Source of the DNA: Sulfurovum sp.
Lineage (GTDB): Bacteria; Campylobacterota; Campylobacteria; Campylobacterales; Sulfurovaceae
DNA: 9,680 nucleotides
Direction of reading: 5' to 3'
Assembly (NCBI GenBank): GCA_020719895.1
Contig: DYPM01000068.1
Location: forward strand, 1 to 9,680
The translations under genes and the position numbers were made by a program. The notes beneath the pieces were generated by a model. That model saw nothing but the letters and a program-made list of their open reading frames with translations. It had not been told where the DNA came from and ran no database searches. Shown piece after piece: positions 1 to 6,694 of the stretch. The number at the start of each line of letters is the position of its first letter. Position 1 is the stretch's first letter.

Positions 1-708
1 TACGATTACCTTGACCGACTTAGTCCCTTTGCACTTCAAGAGAAGTGGGACAATTCAGGATTGATTGTGGGTGCGATGAATCGAGAGGTTTCGCAGATTG
101 TCGTTTCGCTTGATATTGATAAAGCGATGATTGACAAAGCCAAAGAGGGAACACTCTTTGTGGTGCATCATCCGCTGATTTTTGGCAAACTTTCACAGCT
201 TGATTTTGCCACATATCCTGCCAATCTACTCGAAAAGATGACGCTCAAAAAGCAGTCTATGATCGCTATGCATACCAATTTTGACAAGACGCACCTCAAT
301 AAATATGTGTTTGAAAAGGTGTTAGGCTTCAAGACAGCACAACAAAGCGATTTTCTTTGTACTGTGCATGAGAAGTGGGAATGTGATGCTCTGCTTGCAC
401 ACCTTAAGGAGAAGTTTGGATTGTTCACACTCAAAGTGGTGAACAAAAAAGAGAACATTCACTCTATTGCGTTGTGTACAGGTTCGGGTGCATCGCTTAT
501 GGATACCGTCGAAGCGGACTGTTTTTTGACTGGAGATATCAAGTACCATGATGCGATGAAGGCGATGAGTCAAGGATTGATGATGGTCGATATCGGACAT
601 TATGAGAGTGAACGGTTTTTTTCTGATGTGATGGCAGATGCATTAAAAGTTTTACCTCTTTTGGTTATAATTATCGATTCTAAGAATCCGTTTGAAATAG
701 AACAGTAA
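1..708 (+). CDS. Nif3-like dinuclear metal-centre protein (5' end outside window)
   Basis: The frame is open from base 1 and gives 235 residues beginning YDYLDRLSPFALQEKWDNSG, the usual start of Nif3 (DUF34/NIF3) proteins, so only a few N-terminal residues are missing; the internal TTG at 61 is not the start. Putative metal ligands are visible: the His pair in VVHHPLIFGK (residues 56-57), HTNFD (91-95) and GHYESE near the C-terminus (H200, E204). The family is widespread and usually forms toroidal hexamers with two metals per subunit. Its biochemical role is unsettled; a GTP cyclohydrolase 1 type 2 label is common but poorly supported. The total size of roughly 240 residues fits the short form without the inserted PII-like domain. 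The next gene starts 25 nt later, in the same order as HP0959-HP0958 of H. pylori (remembered). The family assignment is secure, the function is not. Confidence 0.92.
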   Translation, partial: YDYLDRLSPFALQEKWDNSGLIVGAMNREVSQIVVSLDIDKAMIDKAKEGTLFVVHHPLIFGKLSQLDFATYPANLLEKMTLKKQSMIAMHTNFDKTHLNKYVFEKVLGFKTAQQSDFLCTVHEKWECDALLAHLKEKFGLFTLKVVNKKENIHSIALCTGSGASLMDTVEADCFLTGDIKYHDAMKAMSQGLMMVDIGHYESERFFSDVMADALKVLPLLVIIIDSKNPFEIEQ

Positions 709-733
709 AAGCCTCATACTCCAAAGGAACACA

Positions 734-1450
734 ATGAATAGACACCTTAAAGAATTGATTGTTTTAGCAAAAAATGATCAAGCAATCGATAGTTATCTCC
801 CGCAAATCGAAGCAGCACAAAAAAAAATCACCAAAGCACAAAAGAGAGTTGAAGTCGTTCAAGAAGAGATAGATACTCTCCAAAATGCCATTCAAGAAAA
901 TGAAGCAAAAGTTCGTGCTTTTGAAGAGCAGATTCGTGTACTTAAACAACAGCTTGATTCTAATGCTAAAAAAACCAAAGAGATTAGTACAGAAAGAGAG
1001 ATGCAAGCACTTTCACTTGAAGAAGACCTCGCTAAAGAGAAGCTCTCTTTTGCCAACAATGAGATCAGCAGACTTCAAAAAATCAACGAAACCAAAAAAT
1101 CACTTATCGAAGAGACTGCAAAGCGTCTTGAAGAAGCACAGCATGCCTTTGTAGCTATTGGTGAAGTGGTAGAGAGCGAAAAAGTAGAGATTGAAAAAAG
1201 TAAAAGTGAGCTTTTTATCAAAAGACAAGAGTTGAGCAAAAACATAGAGCAAAAAATCTTAGCATTTTACGAAAAGATTCGCAATTGGGCAGGAAATACC
1301 GCGGTTGTGTCAGTCAAAAAACAAGCATGTTATGGGTGTTATATGAAAGTAAATGATAAAACCTATGCCGAAGTGATCAAGGCCGAAGAGATTATCAATT
1401 GTCCTCATTGTGGTCGGATTCTTTATATCGACCAAGAAACGTTAGTATAA
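734..1450 (+). CDS. flgZ: FlgZ/HP0958-like coiled-coil zinc-ribbon protein
   Basis: This 238-residue protein has a long charged coiled coil (about residues 5-180, rich in E, K and Q heptads) followed by a C4 zinc ribbon: C199-x2-C202 (CYGC) and C223-x2-C226 (CPHC). This is the DUF164/zf-RING_7 architecture. The best-studied epsilonproteobacterial member is H. pylori HP0958 (FlgZ), which stabilises the sigma-54 factor RpoN and binds flaA mRNA, so it controls flagellar gene expression; Chlamydia CdsZ/CT398 is a relative. A cytoplasmic regulatory role in flagellation is therefore inferred from family and from the neighbourhood (Nif3 upstream, waaA downstream, as in H. pylori). The ATG at 734 is preceded by AAGGA at a good distance (bases 722-727). 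The stop lies 11 nt before the waaA start. Confidence is high for the family and moderate for conservation of the RpoN role. Confidence 0.88.
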   Translation: MNRHLKELIVLAKNDQAIDSYLPQIEAAQKKITKAQKRVEVVQEEIDTLQNAIQENEAKVRAFEEQIRVLKQQLDSNAKKTKEISTEREMQALSLEEDLAKEKLSFANNEISRLQKINETKKSLIEETAKRLEEAQHAFVAIGEVVESEKVEIEKSKSELFIKRQELSKNIEQKILAFYEKIRNWAGNTAVVSVKKQACYGCYMKVNDKTYAEVIKAEEIINCPHCGRILYIDQETLV

Positions 1451-1461
1451 GAGATCGGCGT

Positions 1462-2616
1462 ATGTTCAAATATCTCTATTGGTTGCTTGGATTGTTGCTT
1501 TATATCATCGCCATTCCGATACTGCTTTACAAAAAACGCTCTCCACGTTATCAAGAGACTATTCCTGCACGTTTTTTTCTAAAAAACAATCCCTCTTTTA
1601 CTAAAAAAGGGATTTGGTTTCACAGTTGCTCTTTGGGTGAAACCAAAGGGTTACAGCCCATCATCGATAGACTTCCCCAAGAGACAATCAATATGAGTGT
1701 AGTCACTAACACCGCCTTTTCTCATGCACACAAAATGACCAAAGATGAGGTGCGTTATCTGCCGTTTGAGCTTTTTTTGCCATTTTGGATTACACCTCAA
1801 AAGGCGTTGATTGTGACTGAAGCGGAGTATTGGTATCTTCTTTTTTTGGTCGCTAAAGCAAAAGGAGCAAAAACGATGCTTATCAATGCTCGCATTAGCG
1901 ACAAGCACTATGCAAGTTATCAAAAGTACAACTGGTTTTACACCAAAATCTTCAGTCAAATCGACATCATTTTTGCACAAAGCCAAAGAGACAAAGAGAG
2001 GCTTGAAACATTGGGTGTCAAAGAGGTGATTGTCACAGGCAATAGCAAGTTGGTAAACCTTCCAATCGTTACACAAAACCTTTCCAAACCAAATGGCATA
2101 TTGATTGTCGCAGGAAGCACACACGCTCCAGAAGAGGCGTTGATACTCGAAGCGTGGGAAAGAGAGCAGGGCAGACTTGTCATTGTGCCAAGGCATCCTG
2201 AGCGGTTTGATGAAGTGGATGGATTGATTCGCAAGCGGATTGAGAGCAGTAATCTAACGTATCATCGCTACAGCCAACAAGAGGATTTTGAAGCCGATAT
2301 TGTGTTGGTGGATAAAATGGGAATTTTGATCAATATCTACGCCATAAGTGACGTGGTGATTTTGGGTGGTGGATTTGTCTATGGAAGTGGCGGACACAAT
2401 CCTATCGAAGTGGCACATTTTGGTGCAGTATTGATAACGGGTGAACTTATTTACAACCAAACCTCGCTTTATGAGTGCATCGACCACTACTATGTAATCA
2501 AAAACAACGAACTCAAAGAGTATCTAAACAAGTTTGACACTCTTTTGCCCTCACGTATCAATCAACTTGGTACGATTGAGCCTGTGATGGCGTATATAGA
2601 AAGAGAGATTGTGTGA
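1462..2616 (+). CDS. waaA: 3-deoxy-D-manno-octulosonic acid (Kdo) transferase WaaA/KdtA
   Basis: WaaA transfers Kdo from CMP-Kdo to the lipid A precursor at the inner face of the cytoplasmic membrane, the first step of LPS core assembly (GT30 family, GT-B fold). The 384-residue product has an N-terminal membrane anchor (about residues 3-23, YLYWLLGLLLYIIAIPILL), the acceptor-side motif CSLGETKG with the probable catalytic base E60, and C-terminal donor-side motifs: GN-S-K (193-196), AGSTHAPEE (217-225), PRHPERF (243-249) and the CMP-binding GSGGHNPIE (308-316). The frame is open further upstream, to an ATG at 1399 inside flgZ, but the ATG at 1462 places the membrane anchor at residue 1, as in the family. 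Its ribosome binding site is weak (TAAGAGA), suggesting coupling to flgZ 11 nt upstream. The stop overlaps the next gene as GTGA. Whether the acceptor receives one or two sugars cannot be read from the sequence. Confidence 0.95.
   Translation: MFKYLYWLLGLLLYIIAIPILLYKKRSPRYQETIPARFFLKNNPSFTKKGIWFHSCSLGETKGLQPIIDRLPQETINMSVVTNTAFSHAHKMTKDEVRYLPFELFLPFWITPQKALIVTEAEYWYLLFLVAKAKGAKTMLINARISDKHYASYQKYNWFYTKIFSQIDIIFAQSQRDKERLETLGVKEVIVTGNSKLVNLPIVTQNLSKPNGILIVAGSTHAPEEALILEAWEREQGRLVIVPRHPERFDEVDGLIRKRIESSNLTYHRYSQQEDFEADIVLVDKMGILINIYAISDVVILGGGFVYGSGGHNPIEVAHFGAVLITGELIYNQTSLYECIDHYYVIKNNELKEYLNKFDTLLPSRINQLGTIEPVMAYIEREIV
1613..1647 (+). other. 11-bp perfect inverted repeat inside early waaA
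   Basis: TTTGGTTTCAC (1613-1623) and GTGAAACCAAA (1637-1647) are perfect reverse complements around a 13-nt loop. Just upstream, 1591-1611 (CCCTCTTTT, ACT, AAAAAAGGG) can form a second, weaker stem with one mismatch. Both lie within codons that encode the conserved acceptor-side motif around E60, so codon constraint could explain them. There is no U-tract after the strong stem, so it is not an ordinary intrinsic terminator. An mRNA structure is possible but unproven. Confidence 0.4.
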
Positions 2617-4904
2617 GTATCAAGATTTTAGATTGCACTTTAAGAGATGGCGGATATATCAATGATTGGGCGTTTGCTGATCAAAAAGCGTATGATATTT
2701 TGCATGCTTTAGAGGCAAGTGGTGTGGAGATTGTGGAGTGTGGATATCTCAACCACGCCAAAGGTAAAGAGAAAAACTCTACACTCTACAAACACATCGA
2801 AGCGGTAAAAACCATCAATGCATCCAAAAGTGTTGTGATGATCAACGAAGGAGATTATGATATCTCGCTTCTTCCTTTGGCTAAAGAGAGTTTGATCAAA
2901 GGCATTCGTCTTGCATTTCATAAGGTCAATATTGAGCGGGCGATCGCTACTGCAAAAGCGATTGTAGCACTTGGGTATCGACTCTATTTTCAACCTATGG
3001 TGACCAAAAACTACACTGATTTGGAGTTTTTGGCACTGGTAGAGCGTGTGAATGGATTGGGGGTTTTTGCTTTTTATATCGTGGATAGTTTTGGTTCGAT
3101 GCAACCTACAGAGTTTCGACGCTATATGATGCTGGCTGATCACAATCTTGATACAAAAATCGCATTAGGATACCACTCTCACAACAATATGCAGTTGGCA
3201 TTTTCCAATGCGATTGCGATGTGTGATTTTCGTTTTGCAAGAGAGATTATCATTGATTCGAGTATCTACGGTATCGGACGCGGTGCGGGAAATCTCAATA
3301 CAGAGTTGATTGTGGATTATCTCAACGGTAGTTTTGGTACTTCTTATCCTATTTTGCCACTGCTTGAGGTGATTGATAGTTATTTAGGTGCGATGATACA
3401 AGAGACGCCGTGGGGATTTTCTCCTGCTCAGTATCTCTCTGCGTCACTTGATTGTCATCCAAACTACGCCAAATACCTTATCGATAAAAACACCAATCAT
3501 ATCGTTGGAGTTCAAAAGGTGCTTGAGAGAATTCCTCAAACCAAAAAAGCCTCATTTGATAAGGAGCTTATTGAATCGCTCTATATCGCCTCATTGACGG
3601 AAGCCAAAATTGCGATATACGGAGCGTTGGTGCTTGAAAAAGGGAAAAAACTACTTTTGATTGCATCGGGCAAAAGTGCAGAAAATGCGCAAGAGATGCT
3701 TGAAGCCAAAACAAGAAGCGGTGATTATTTGAGTGTTGCACTCAATCACATTCCAAGTTTTGGGTGTGATGTTTATTTCTTTTCCAATCAAAAAAGGTTT
3801 GATGAGTTTTGTGAGCTAATAGAGCCAAACAAAGTGGTGATTACGGATAATATTTTTACGCAATTGCCTCTTTTTGCGGTGTTGCCATTTGCCTCTTTGG
3901 CGTTTGTGAATGGCGTTTTTGTCAAAAATGTGGCGATTGTGGCACTCAACCATTTTGTTTTACAAGGTGTTGAGAGTGTTGAGATAGCAGGATTGGACGG
4001 TTACCGTTTGCACGAAACCAACTACTCTTATCACGAAACCAGCATTATTTTAGACACCAAAGAGATGGAAGAAGAAAATCGCATCGTAGCAAAAAGCCTC
4101 AACGAACTCAAAGAGAAAATTGCGATAGATTTCCTCACTCCGTCGGTATTTTACTCCAATGCCAATCTCAAAATTTTAGGTGTGATTCCAGCACGCTATA
4201 AATCTAGTCGTTTTGAAGGCAAACCGCTTTGTATGATCAAAGATATTCCAATGGTGAAACGCACCTATCTTCAAGCCAAACAGTCCAAACTTCTCACCGA
4301 TTTGGTCGTAGCAACTGATAGTCAAATCATTGAAGCGTTTTGTCAAGGTGAGTCGATTCCTGTCGTGATGACAAGCGAAAGTTGTGCTACAGGTACCGAT
4401 AGATTAGCAGAAGTGGCAAAACAAAAATATTATGATCTCTATGTCAATATCCAAGGGGATGAACCAGTCGTTGATCCAATCACGATTGATGAAGTGGTGG
4501 AAGATTTCATAACGCACGGCGATGCGTATATCGCGTACAATCTGTATAAAGTGATTGATTCAACCCAAGAGATACAAAGCAATACGATTATCAAAGTGAT
4601 TGTAAACGAAAAAGAGGAGCTTATGTATATGTCGCGTCTTCCTGTGCCGTTTGATAAATCAGGAGTTGAGCCAACGTTTAAAAAGCAGGTGTGTGTGTAT
4701 GGATTTACCAAAAAAGCCCTTGAGGTGTTTTCGTCGCGAGAAAAAACCCTCAATGAGCAACACGAAGATATTGAAATTTTACGATTTTTGGATATGGGTT
4801 ATCGCGTCAAAATGAAAGAAACCACACGTGACTCTATCGCCGTAGATGTTCCATCTGATGTGGCAAAAGTGGAAGCGTATCTTGAGCAAAAAGGATTGAA
4901 GTAG
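2613..4904 (+). CDS. Fused DRE-TIM (HMGL-like) aldolase / KdsB-type CMP-sugar cytidylyltransferase
   Basis: One uninterrupted 763-residue frame joins two enzymes usually encoded separately. Residues 1 to about 270 are a DRE-TIM metallolyase barrel: LDCTLRDGGYINDW (R11, D12), the metal-binding HSHNN (H188, H190) and YGIGRGAGNLNTE (219-231), as in HMG-CoA lyase/4-hydroxy-2-oxovalerate aldolase relatives found in polysaccharide clusters. Residues about 320-510 form an alpha/beta segment of unknown function that, from memory, accompanies those stand-alone aldolases. Residues 519-763 are a complete KdsB-like cytidylyltransferase: GVIPARYKSSRFEGKPL (523-539), ATGTDR (592-597), QGDEP (614-618, metal ligand D616) and AVDVPSD (743-749, second ligand D745). 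The start is GTG, overlapping the waaA stop as GTGA, with a purine-rich AGAAAGAGAG upstream. I infer that it makes and CMP-activates a Kdo-like ulosonic acid; the substrate is unknown. It could instead supply a modified Kdo to WaaA or a separate surface-glycan transferase. Confidence 0.85.
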   Translation: MSIKILDCTLRDGGYINDWAFADQKAYDILHALEASGVEIVECGYLNHAKGKEKNSTLYKHIEAVKTINASKSVVMINEGDYDISLLPLAKESLIKGIRLAFHKVNIERAIATAKAIVALGYRLYFQPMVTKNYTDLEFLALVERVNGLGVFAFYIVDSFGSMQPTEFRRYMMLADHNLDTKIALGYHSHNNMQLAFSNAIAMCDFRFAREIIIDSSIYGIGRGAGNLNTELIVDYLNGSFGTSYPILPLLEVIDSYLGAMIQETPWGFSPAQYLSASLDCHPNYAKYLIDKNTNHIVGVQKVLERIPQTKKASFDKELIESLYIASLTEAKIAIYGALVLEKGKKLLLIASGKSAENAQEMLEAKTRSGDYLSVALNHIPSFGCDVYFFSNQKRFDEFCELIEPNKVVITDNIFTQLPLFAVLPFASLAFVNGVFVKNVAIVALNHFVLQGVESVEIAGLDGYRLHETNYSYHETSIILDTKEMEEENRIVAKSLNELKEKIAIDFLTPSVFYSNANLKILGVIPARYKSSRFEGKPLCMIKDIPMVKRTYLQAKQSKLLTDLVVATDSQIIEAFCQGESIPVVMTSESCATGTDRLAEVAKQKYYDLYVNIQGDEPVVDPITIDEVVEDFITHGDAYIAYNLYKVIDSTQEIQSNTIIKVIVNEKEELMYMSRLPVPFDKSGVEPTFKKQVCVYGFTKKALEVFSSREKTLNEQHEDIEILRFLDMGYRVKMKETTRDSIAVDVPSDVAKVEAYLEQKGLK

Positions 4905-5522
4905 ATGATGATTGAGAATATTATTTTTGATTTTGATGGTGTGATTTTGGACAGTATGCCAATTCGCGACAAAGGATTTAGAGCGATTCTCAAAGATCAC
5001 TCCGATGCAATCGTCGATGAGTTTATGGTGTATCATCGTGCCAATGGTGGACTCTCTCGTTTTCATAAACTTCGTTATTTTTATGAAGAGATGTTAAAAG
5101 AGAGCGTTAGTGATGAAGAGATTTATCATTTGGCGGATGAATTTTCGCAGATGATGCGAGAGACACTCGCTGATCCTTCGTATCTGATTGAAGAGACAAT
5201 GCTATTTTTGGATGCAAAGGCGGATTTGTACAATCTTCATATCGCATCAGGTTCAGAGGAGTCGGAGCTAAAATATTTGTGTAGCAGATTGGGTGTGAGA
5301 CACTATTTTCTCTCCATTCACGGCTCACCAACACACAAAAATGAGTTAGTAAAATCGATTCTTGAAGAAAACGGTTATGACAAATCCAAAACGATTTTGA
5401 TTGGTGATAGTATGAACGATTTTTATGCCGCACAAACCAACGGTATCGCTTTTTACGGTTACAACAACCCAGAACTTAGAAAACACGCCAAAGTGTATCT
5501 TGACCATTATGGGCTTTTGTGA
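4905..5522 (+). CDS. HAD-family hydrolase, subfamily IA (phosphoglycolate phosphatase-like)
   Basis: The 205-residue product carries all four HAD motifs: DFDGV (nucleophile D9, acid/base D11), ASGS (S115), K145 in THKNEL, and GDSMND (D168, D172). A helical C1 cap lies between motifs I and II (about residues 17-90), so it is not KdsC, which is a capless, smaller Kdo-8-phosphate phosphatase. It probably removes phosphate from a small sugar phosphate in the cytoplasm. Its start follows the stop of the aldolase/cytidylyltransferase gene with no gap (TAG then ATGATG; either ATG could be used, with AAAGGA upstream). The tight linkage suggests that it acts on the product of the aldolase half before CMP activation. 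That role is inference from position; a housekeeping or promiscuous phosphatase is the alternative. Confidence 0.85.
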   Translation: MMIENIIFDFDGVILDSMPIRDKGFRAILKDHSDAIVDEFMVYHRANGGLSRFHKLRYFYEEMLKESVSDEEIYHLADEFSQMMRETLADPSYLIEETMLFLDAKADLYNLHIASGSEESELKYLCSRLGVRHYFLSIHGSPTHKNELVKSILEENGYDKSKTILIGDSMNDFYAAQTNGIAFYGYNNPELRKHAKVYLDHYGLL

Positions 5523-5814
5523 GATTAGTGAGGGGAAAGTAACACTCCGTATCAAAGCCCAACCCGCCGCAAGTCGCACTGCTTTTTGCGGTCTTTATGG
5601 TGATGATGCGATCAAAATCGCCATTGCTGCACCGCCTGTAGAAGGTGCTGCAAACAAAGAGTTGGTGGCTTTTTTGGCAAAAAGCTTCAAACTCTCCAAA
5701 AGTGAGATAACATTTAAGAGCGGAGAGCAGAGTAAGATAAAGACAGTTAAATTTCCGTTGAACGAAAAATTTAAAGAGTGGATGGACAGTGATGGCAACA
5801 GAACAAGCATTTAA
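5509..5814 (+). CDS. YggU/DUF167 family protein
   Basis: This small protein of 101 residues matches the DUF167 pattern closely: LRIKAQPAASRTAFCGLYGD near the start, then APPVEGAANKELVAFLAKSF, then FKSGEQSKIKTVKF. E. coli YggU is a solved structure of about 100 residues without a settled function. The ATG at 5509 gives the normal family length; the frame is open further upstream but that stretch is the HAD gene read in another frame. The gene overlaps the end of the HAD gene by 14 nt and its own 3' end overlaps the pseudouridine synthase gene, so translation is likely coupled at both ends. No clear ribosome binding site is seen. The family is secure, the role unknown. Confidence 0.88.
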   Translation: MGFCEISEGKVTLRIKAQPAASRTAFCGLYGDDAIKIAIAAPPVEGAANKELVAFLAKSFKLSKSEITFKSGEQSKIKTVKFPLNEKFKEWMDSDGNRTSI

Positions 5815-6529
5815 ACTATTGGCACTTCAAGAGGGGATTTCCAATGGCAAAGCCAAAGAGATGATAGACAAAGGATTGGTTTTCGTAGAGGATAAGCAGG
5901 TGAAGATCGCTCGTGCGCAGATCTCAACTGAAACCTATTTTCGTATAGAAGAGCCACCTCGTGCAACGACTATTTTTGAAGATGAGGATATCATCGCAAT
6001 CAACAAGCCCGCACAAGTCGATAGCTATGATATTCAAGACAAACTTGAAGGTGTAGAGCTGTTGCATCGATTGGATCGAGAGACATCAGGCGTATTGCTT
6101 TTGGGTAAAAACCGTGAGTTTATTGAAAAAGCAATCAAAGCATTCAAAAACCGACAGGTCAAAAAAGAGTACGTAGCGTGGATTGAGGGGATTCTTGTGG
6201 AGAGTGTAGAGATAGATGATCCGATTTTAACGATCAAAGAGGGCAAGGCGTTTTCCAAAATAGATCCAATTCGAGGCAAAAAGGCTTATACTAAAGTAAC
6301 TCCAGATGAGGTACAAGGGAAAAAATCCAAAGTGAGAGTAGAGATCACCACAGGACGCACCCATCAAATCCGCGTCCATTTAGCATTCATCGGTCATCCA
6401 ATCGTCGGAGATGAGCAGTACGGTAGCAAAACAAAAACCAAACACCTCTTGTTGCATTGTGCCAAAATGTCACTTTTGGGCTACACCTTTGAAGCTCCTG
6501 AACCTAAAGGAATAGCAAAATACAAATAG
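5792..6529 (+). CDS. RluA-family 23S rRNA/tRNA pseudouridine synthase
   Basis: The 245-residue enzyme isomerises uridine to pseudouridine in RNA. It has an S4-like N-terminal RNA-binding segment (about residues 5-50, including GISNGKAKEMIDKGLVFVED), the catalytic motif HRLDRETSGVLLLGK with the catalytic aspartate at residue 95, and the C-terminal RluA signature GRTHQIRVHLAFIGHPIVGD (188-207). The ATG at 5792 follows GGATGGA at a suitable spacing; the adjacent GTG at 5789 is an alternative that adds one residue. It overlaps DUF167 by 23 nt. C. jejuni carries a pseudouridine synthase (Cj0708, remembered) directly after kdtA, so this is probably its counterpart. The exact target (RluC-, RluD- or RluA-like site) cannot be decided from the sequence. 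It is the last gene of the left operon. Confidence 0.92.
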   Translation: MATEQAFKLLALQEGISNGKAKEMIDKGLVFVEDKQVKIARAQISTETYFRIEEPPRATTIFEDEDIIAINKPAQVDSYDIQDKLEGVELLHRLDRETSGVLLLGKNREFIEKAIKAFKNRQVKKEYVAWIEGILVESVEIDDPILTIKEGKAFSKIDPIRGKKAYTKVTPDEVQGKKSKVRVEITTGRTHQIRVHLAFIGHPIVGDEQYGSKTKTKHLLLHCAKMSLLGYTFEAPEPKGIAKYK

Positions 6530-6562
6530 AACTTTAATGTTAATTGAACTCTCTGATTAAAT

Positions 6563-6632
6563 AGATTGCCGTGCAACGTTCGCAATGACAAAGTGCCGTC
6601 ATTGCGAGGTTTGGAACAAACCGTGGCAATCT
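6563..6632. repeat. Palindromic dispersed-type repeat (GTCATTGCGAG...GGCAATCT)
   Basis: The 70-bp element begins with AGATTGCC and ends with GGCAATCT. Its centre is a perfect 9-bp inverted repeat, CGCAATGAC (6581-6589) and GTCATTGCG (6598-6606), around an 8-nt loop. The right arm contains a further small hairpin, GGTTTG-GAA-CAAACC (6608-6622), and is 8 nt longer than the left arm (35 versus 27 nt). AAAT flanks both sides (6559-6562 and 6633-6636), a possible but weak target duplication. From memory, sequences with GTCATTGCGAG and GCAATCT are scattered through many bacterial genomes as non-coding palindromes. It lies between the pseudouridine synthase gene and hisIE; the rest of the 165-nt gap shows only AT-rich sequence leading to the hisIE ribosome binding site. 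No T-tract follows, so it is not a classical terminator. Confidence 0.8.
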
Positions 6633-6694
6633 AAATAAGGTTTATTCAGAGGTCTCAATTTATTTTTTAAAAACAATCCAAATGGAGAAATACT

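Noticed and set aside
1399..1461. In-frame upstream extension of waaA starting inside flgZ
   Set aside because: The extra 21 residues are polar and are flgZ coding sequence read in another frame; the ATG at 1462 puts the membrane anchor at the N-terminus as expected.
3573..4142. Frameshift or gene boundary in the middle of the fusion gene
   Set aside because: The frame is open throughout, with protein-like composition and no stop, start or ribosome binding site at the domain junction near residues 510-520.
5425..5508. N-terminal extension of the DUF167 protein
   Set aside because: It is the HAD gene read in a shifted frame; DUF167 proteins are about 100 residues, matching the start at 5509.
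6581..6606. Central palindrome as an intrinsic terminator for the left operon
   Set aside because: The 9-bp stem is followed by GAGGTTTGG rather than a T-tract, and the whole 70-bp element looks like a dispersed repeat.
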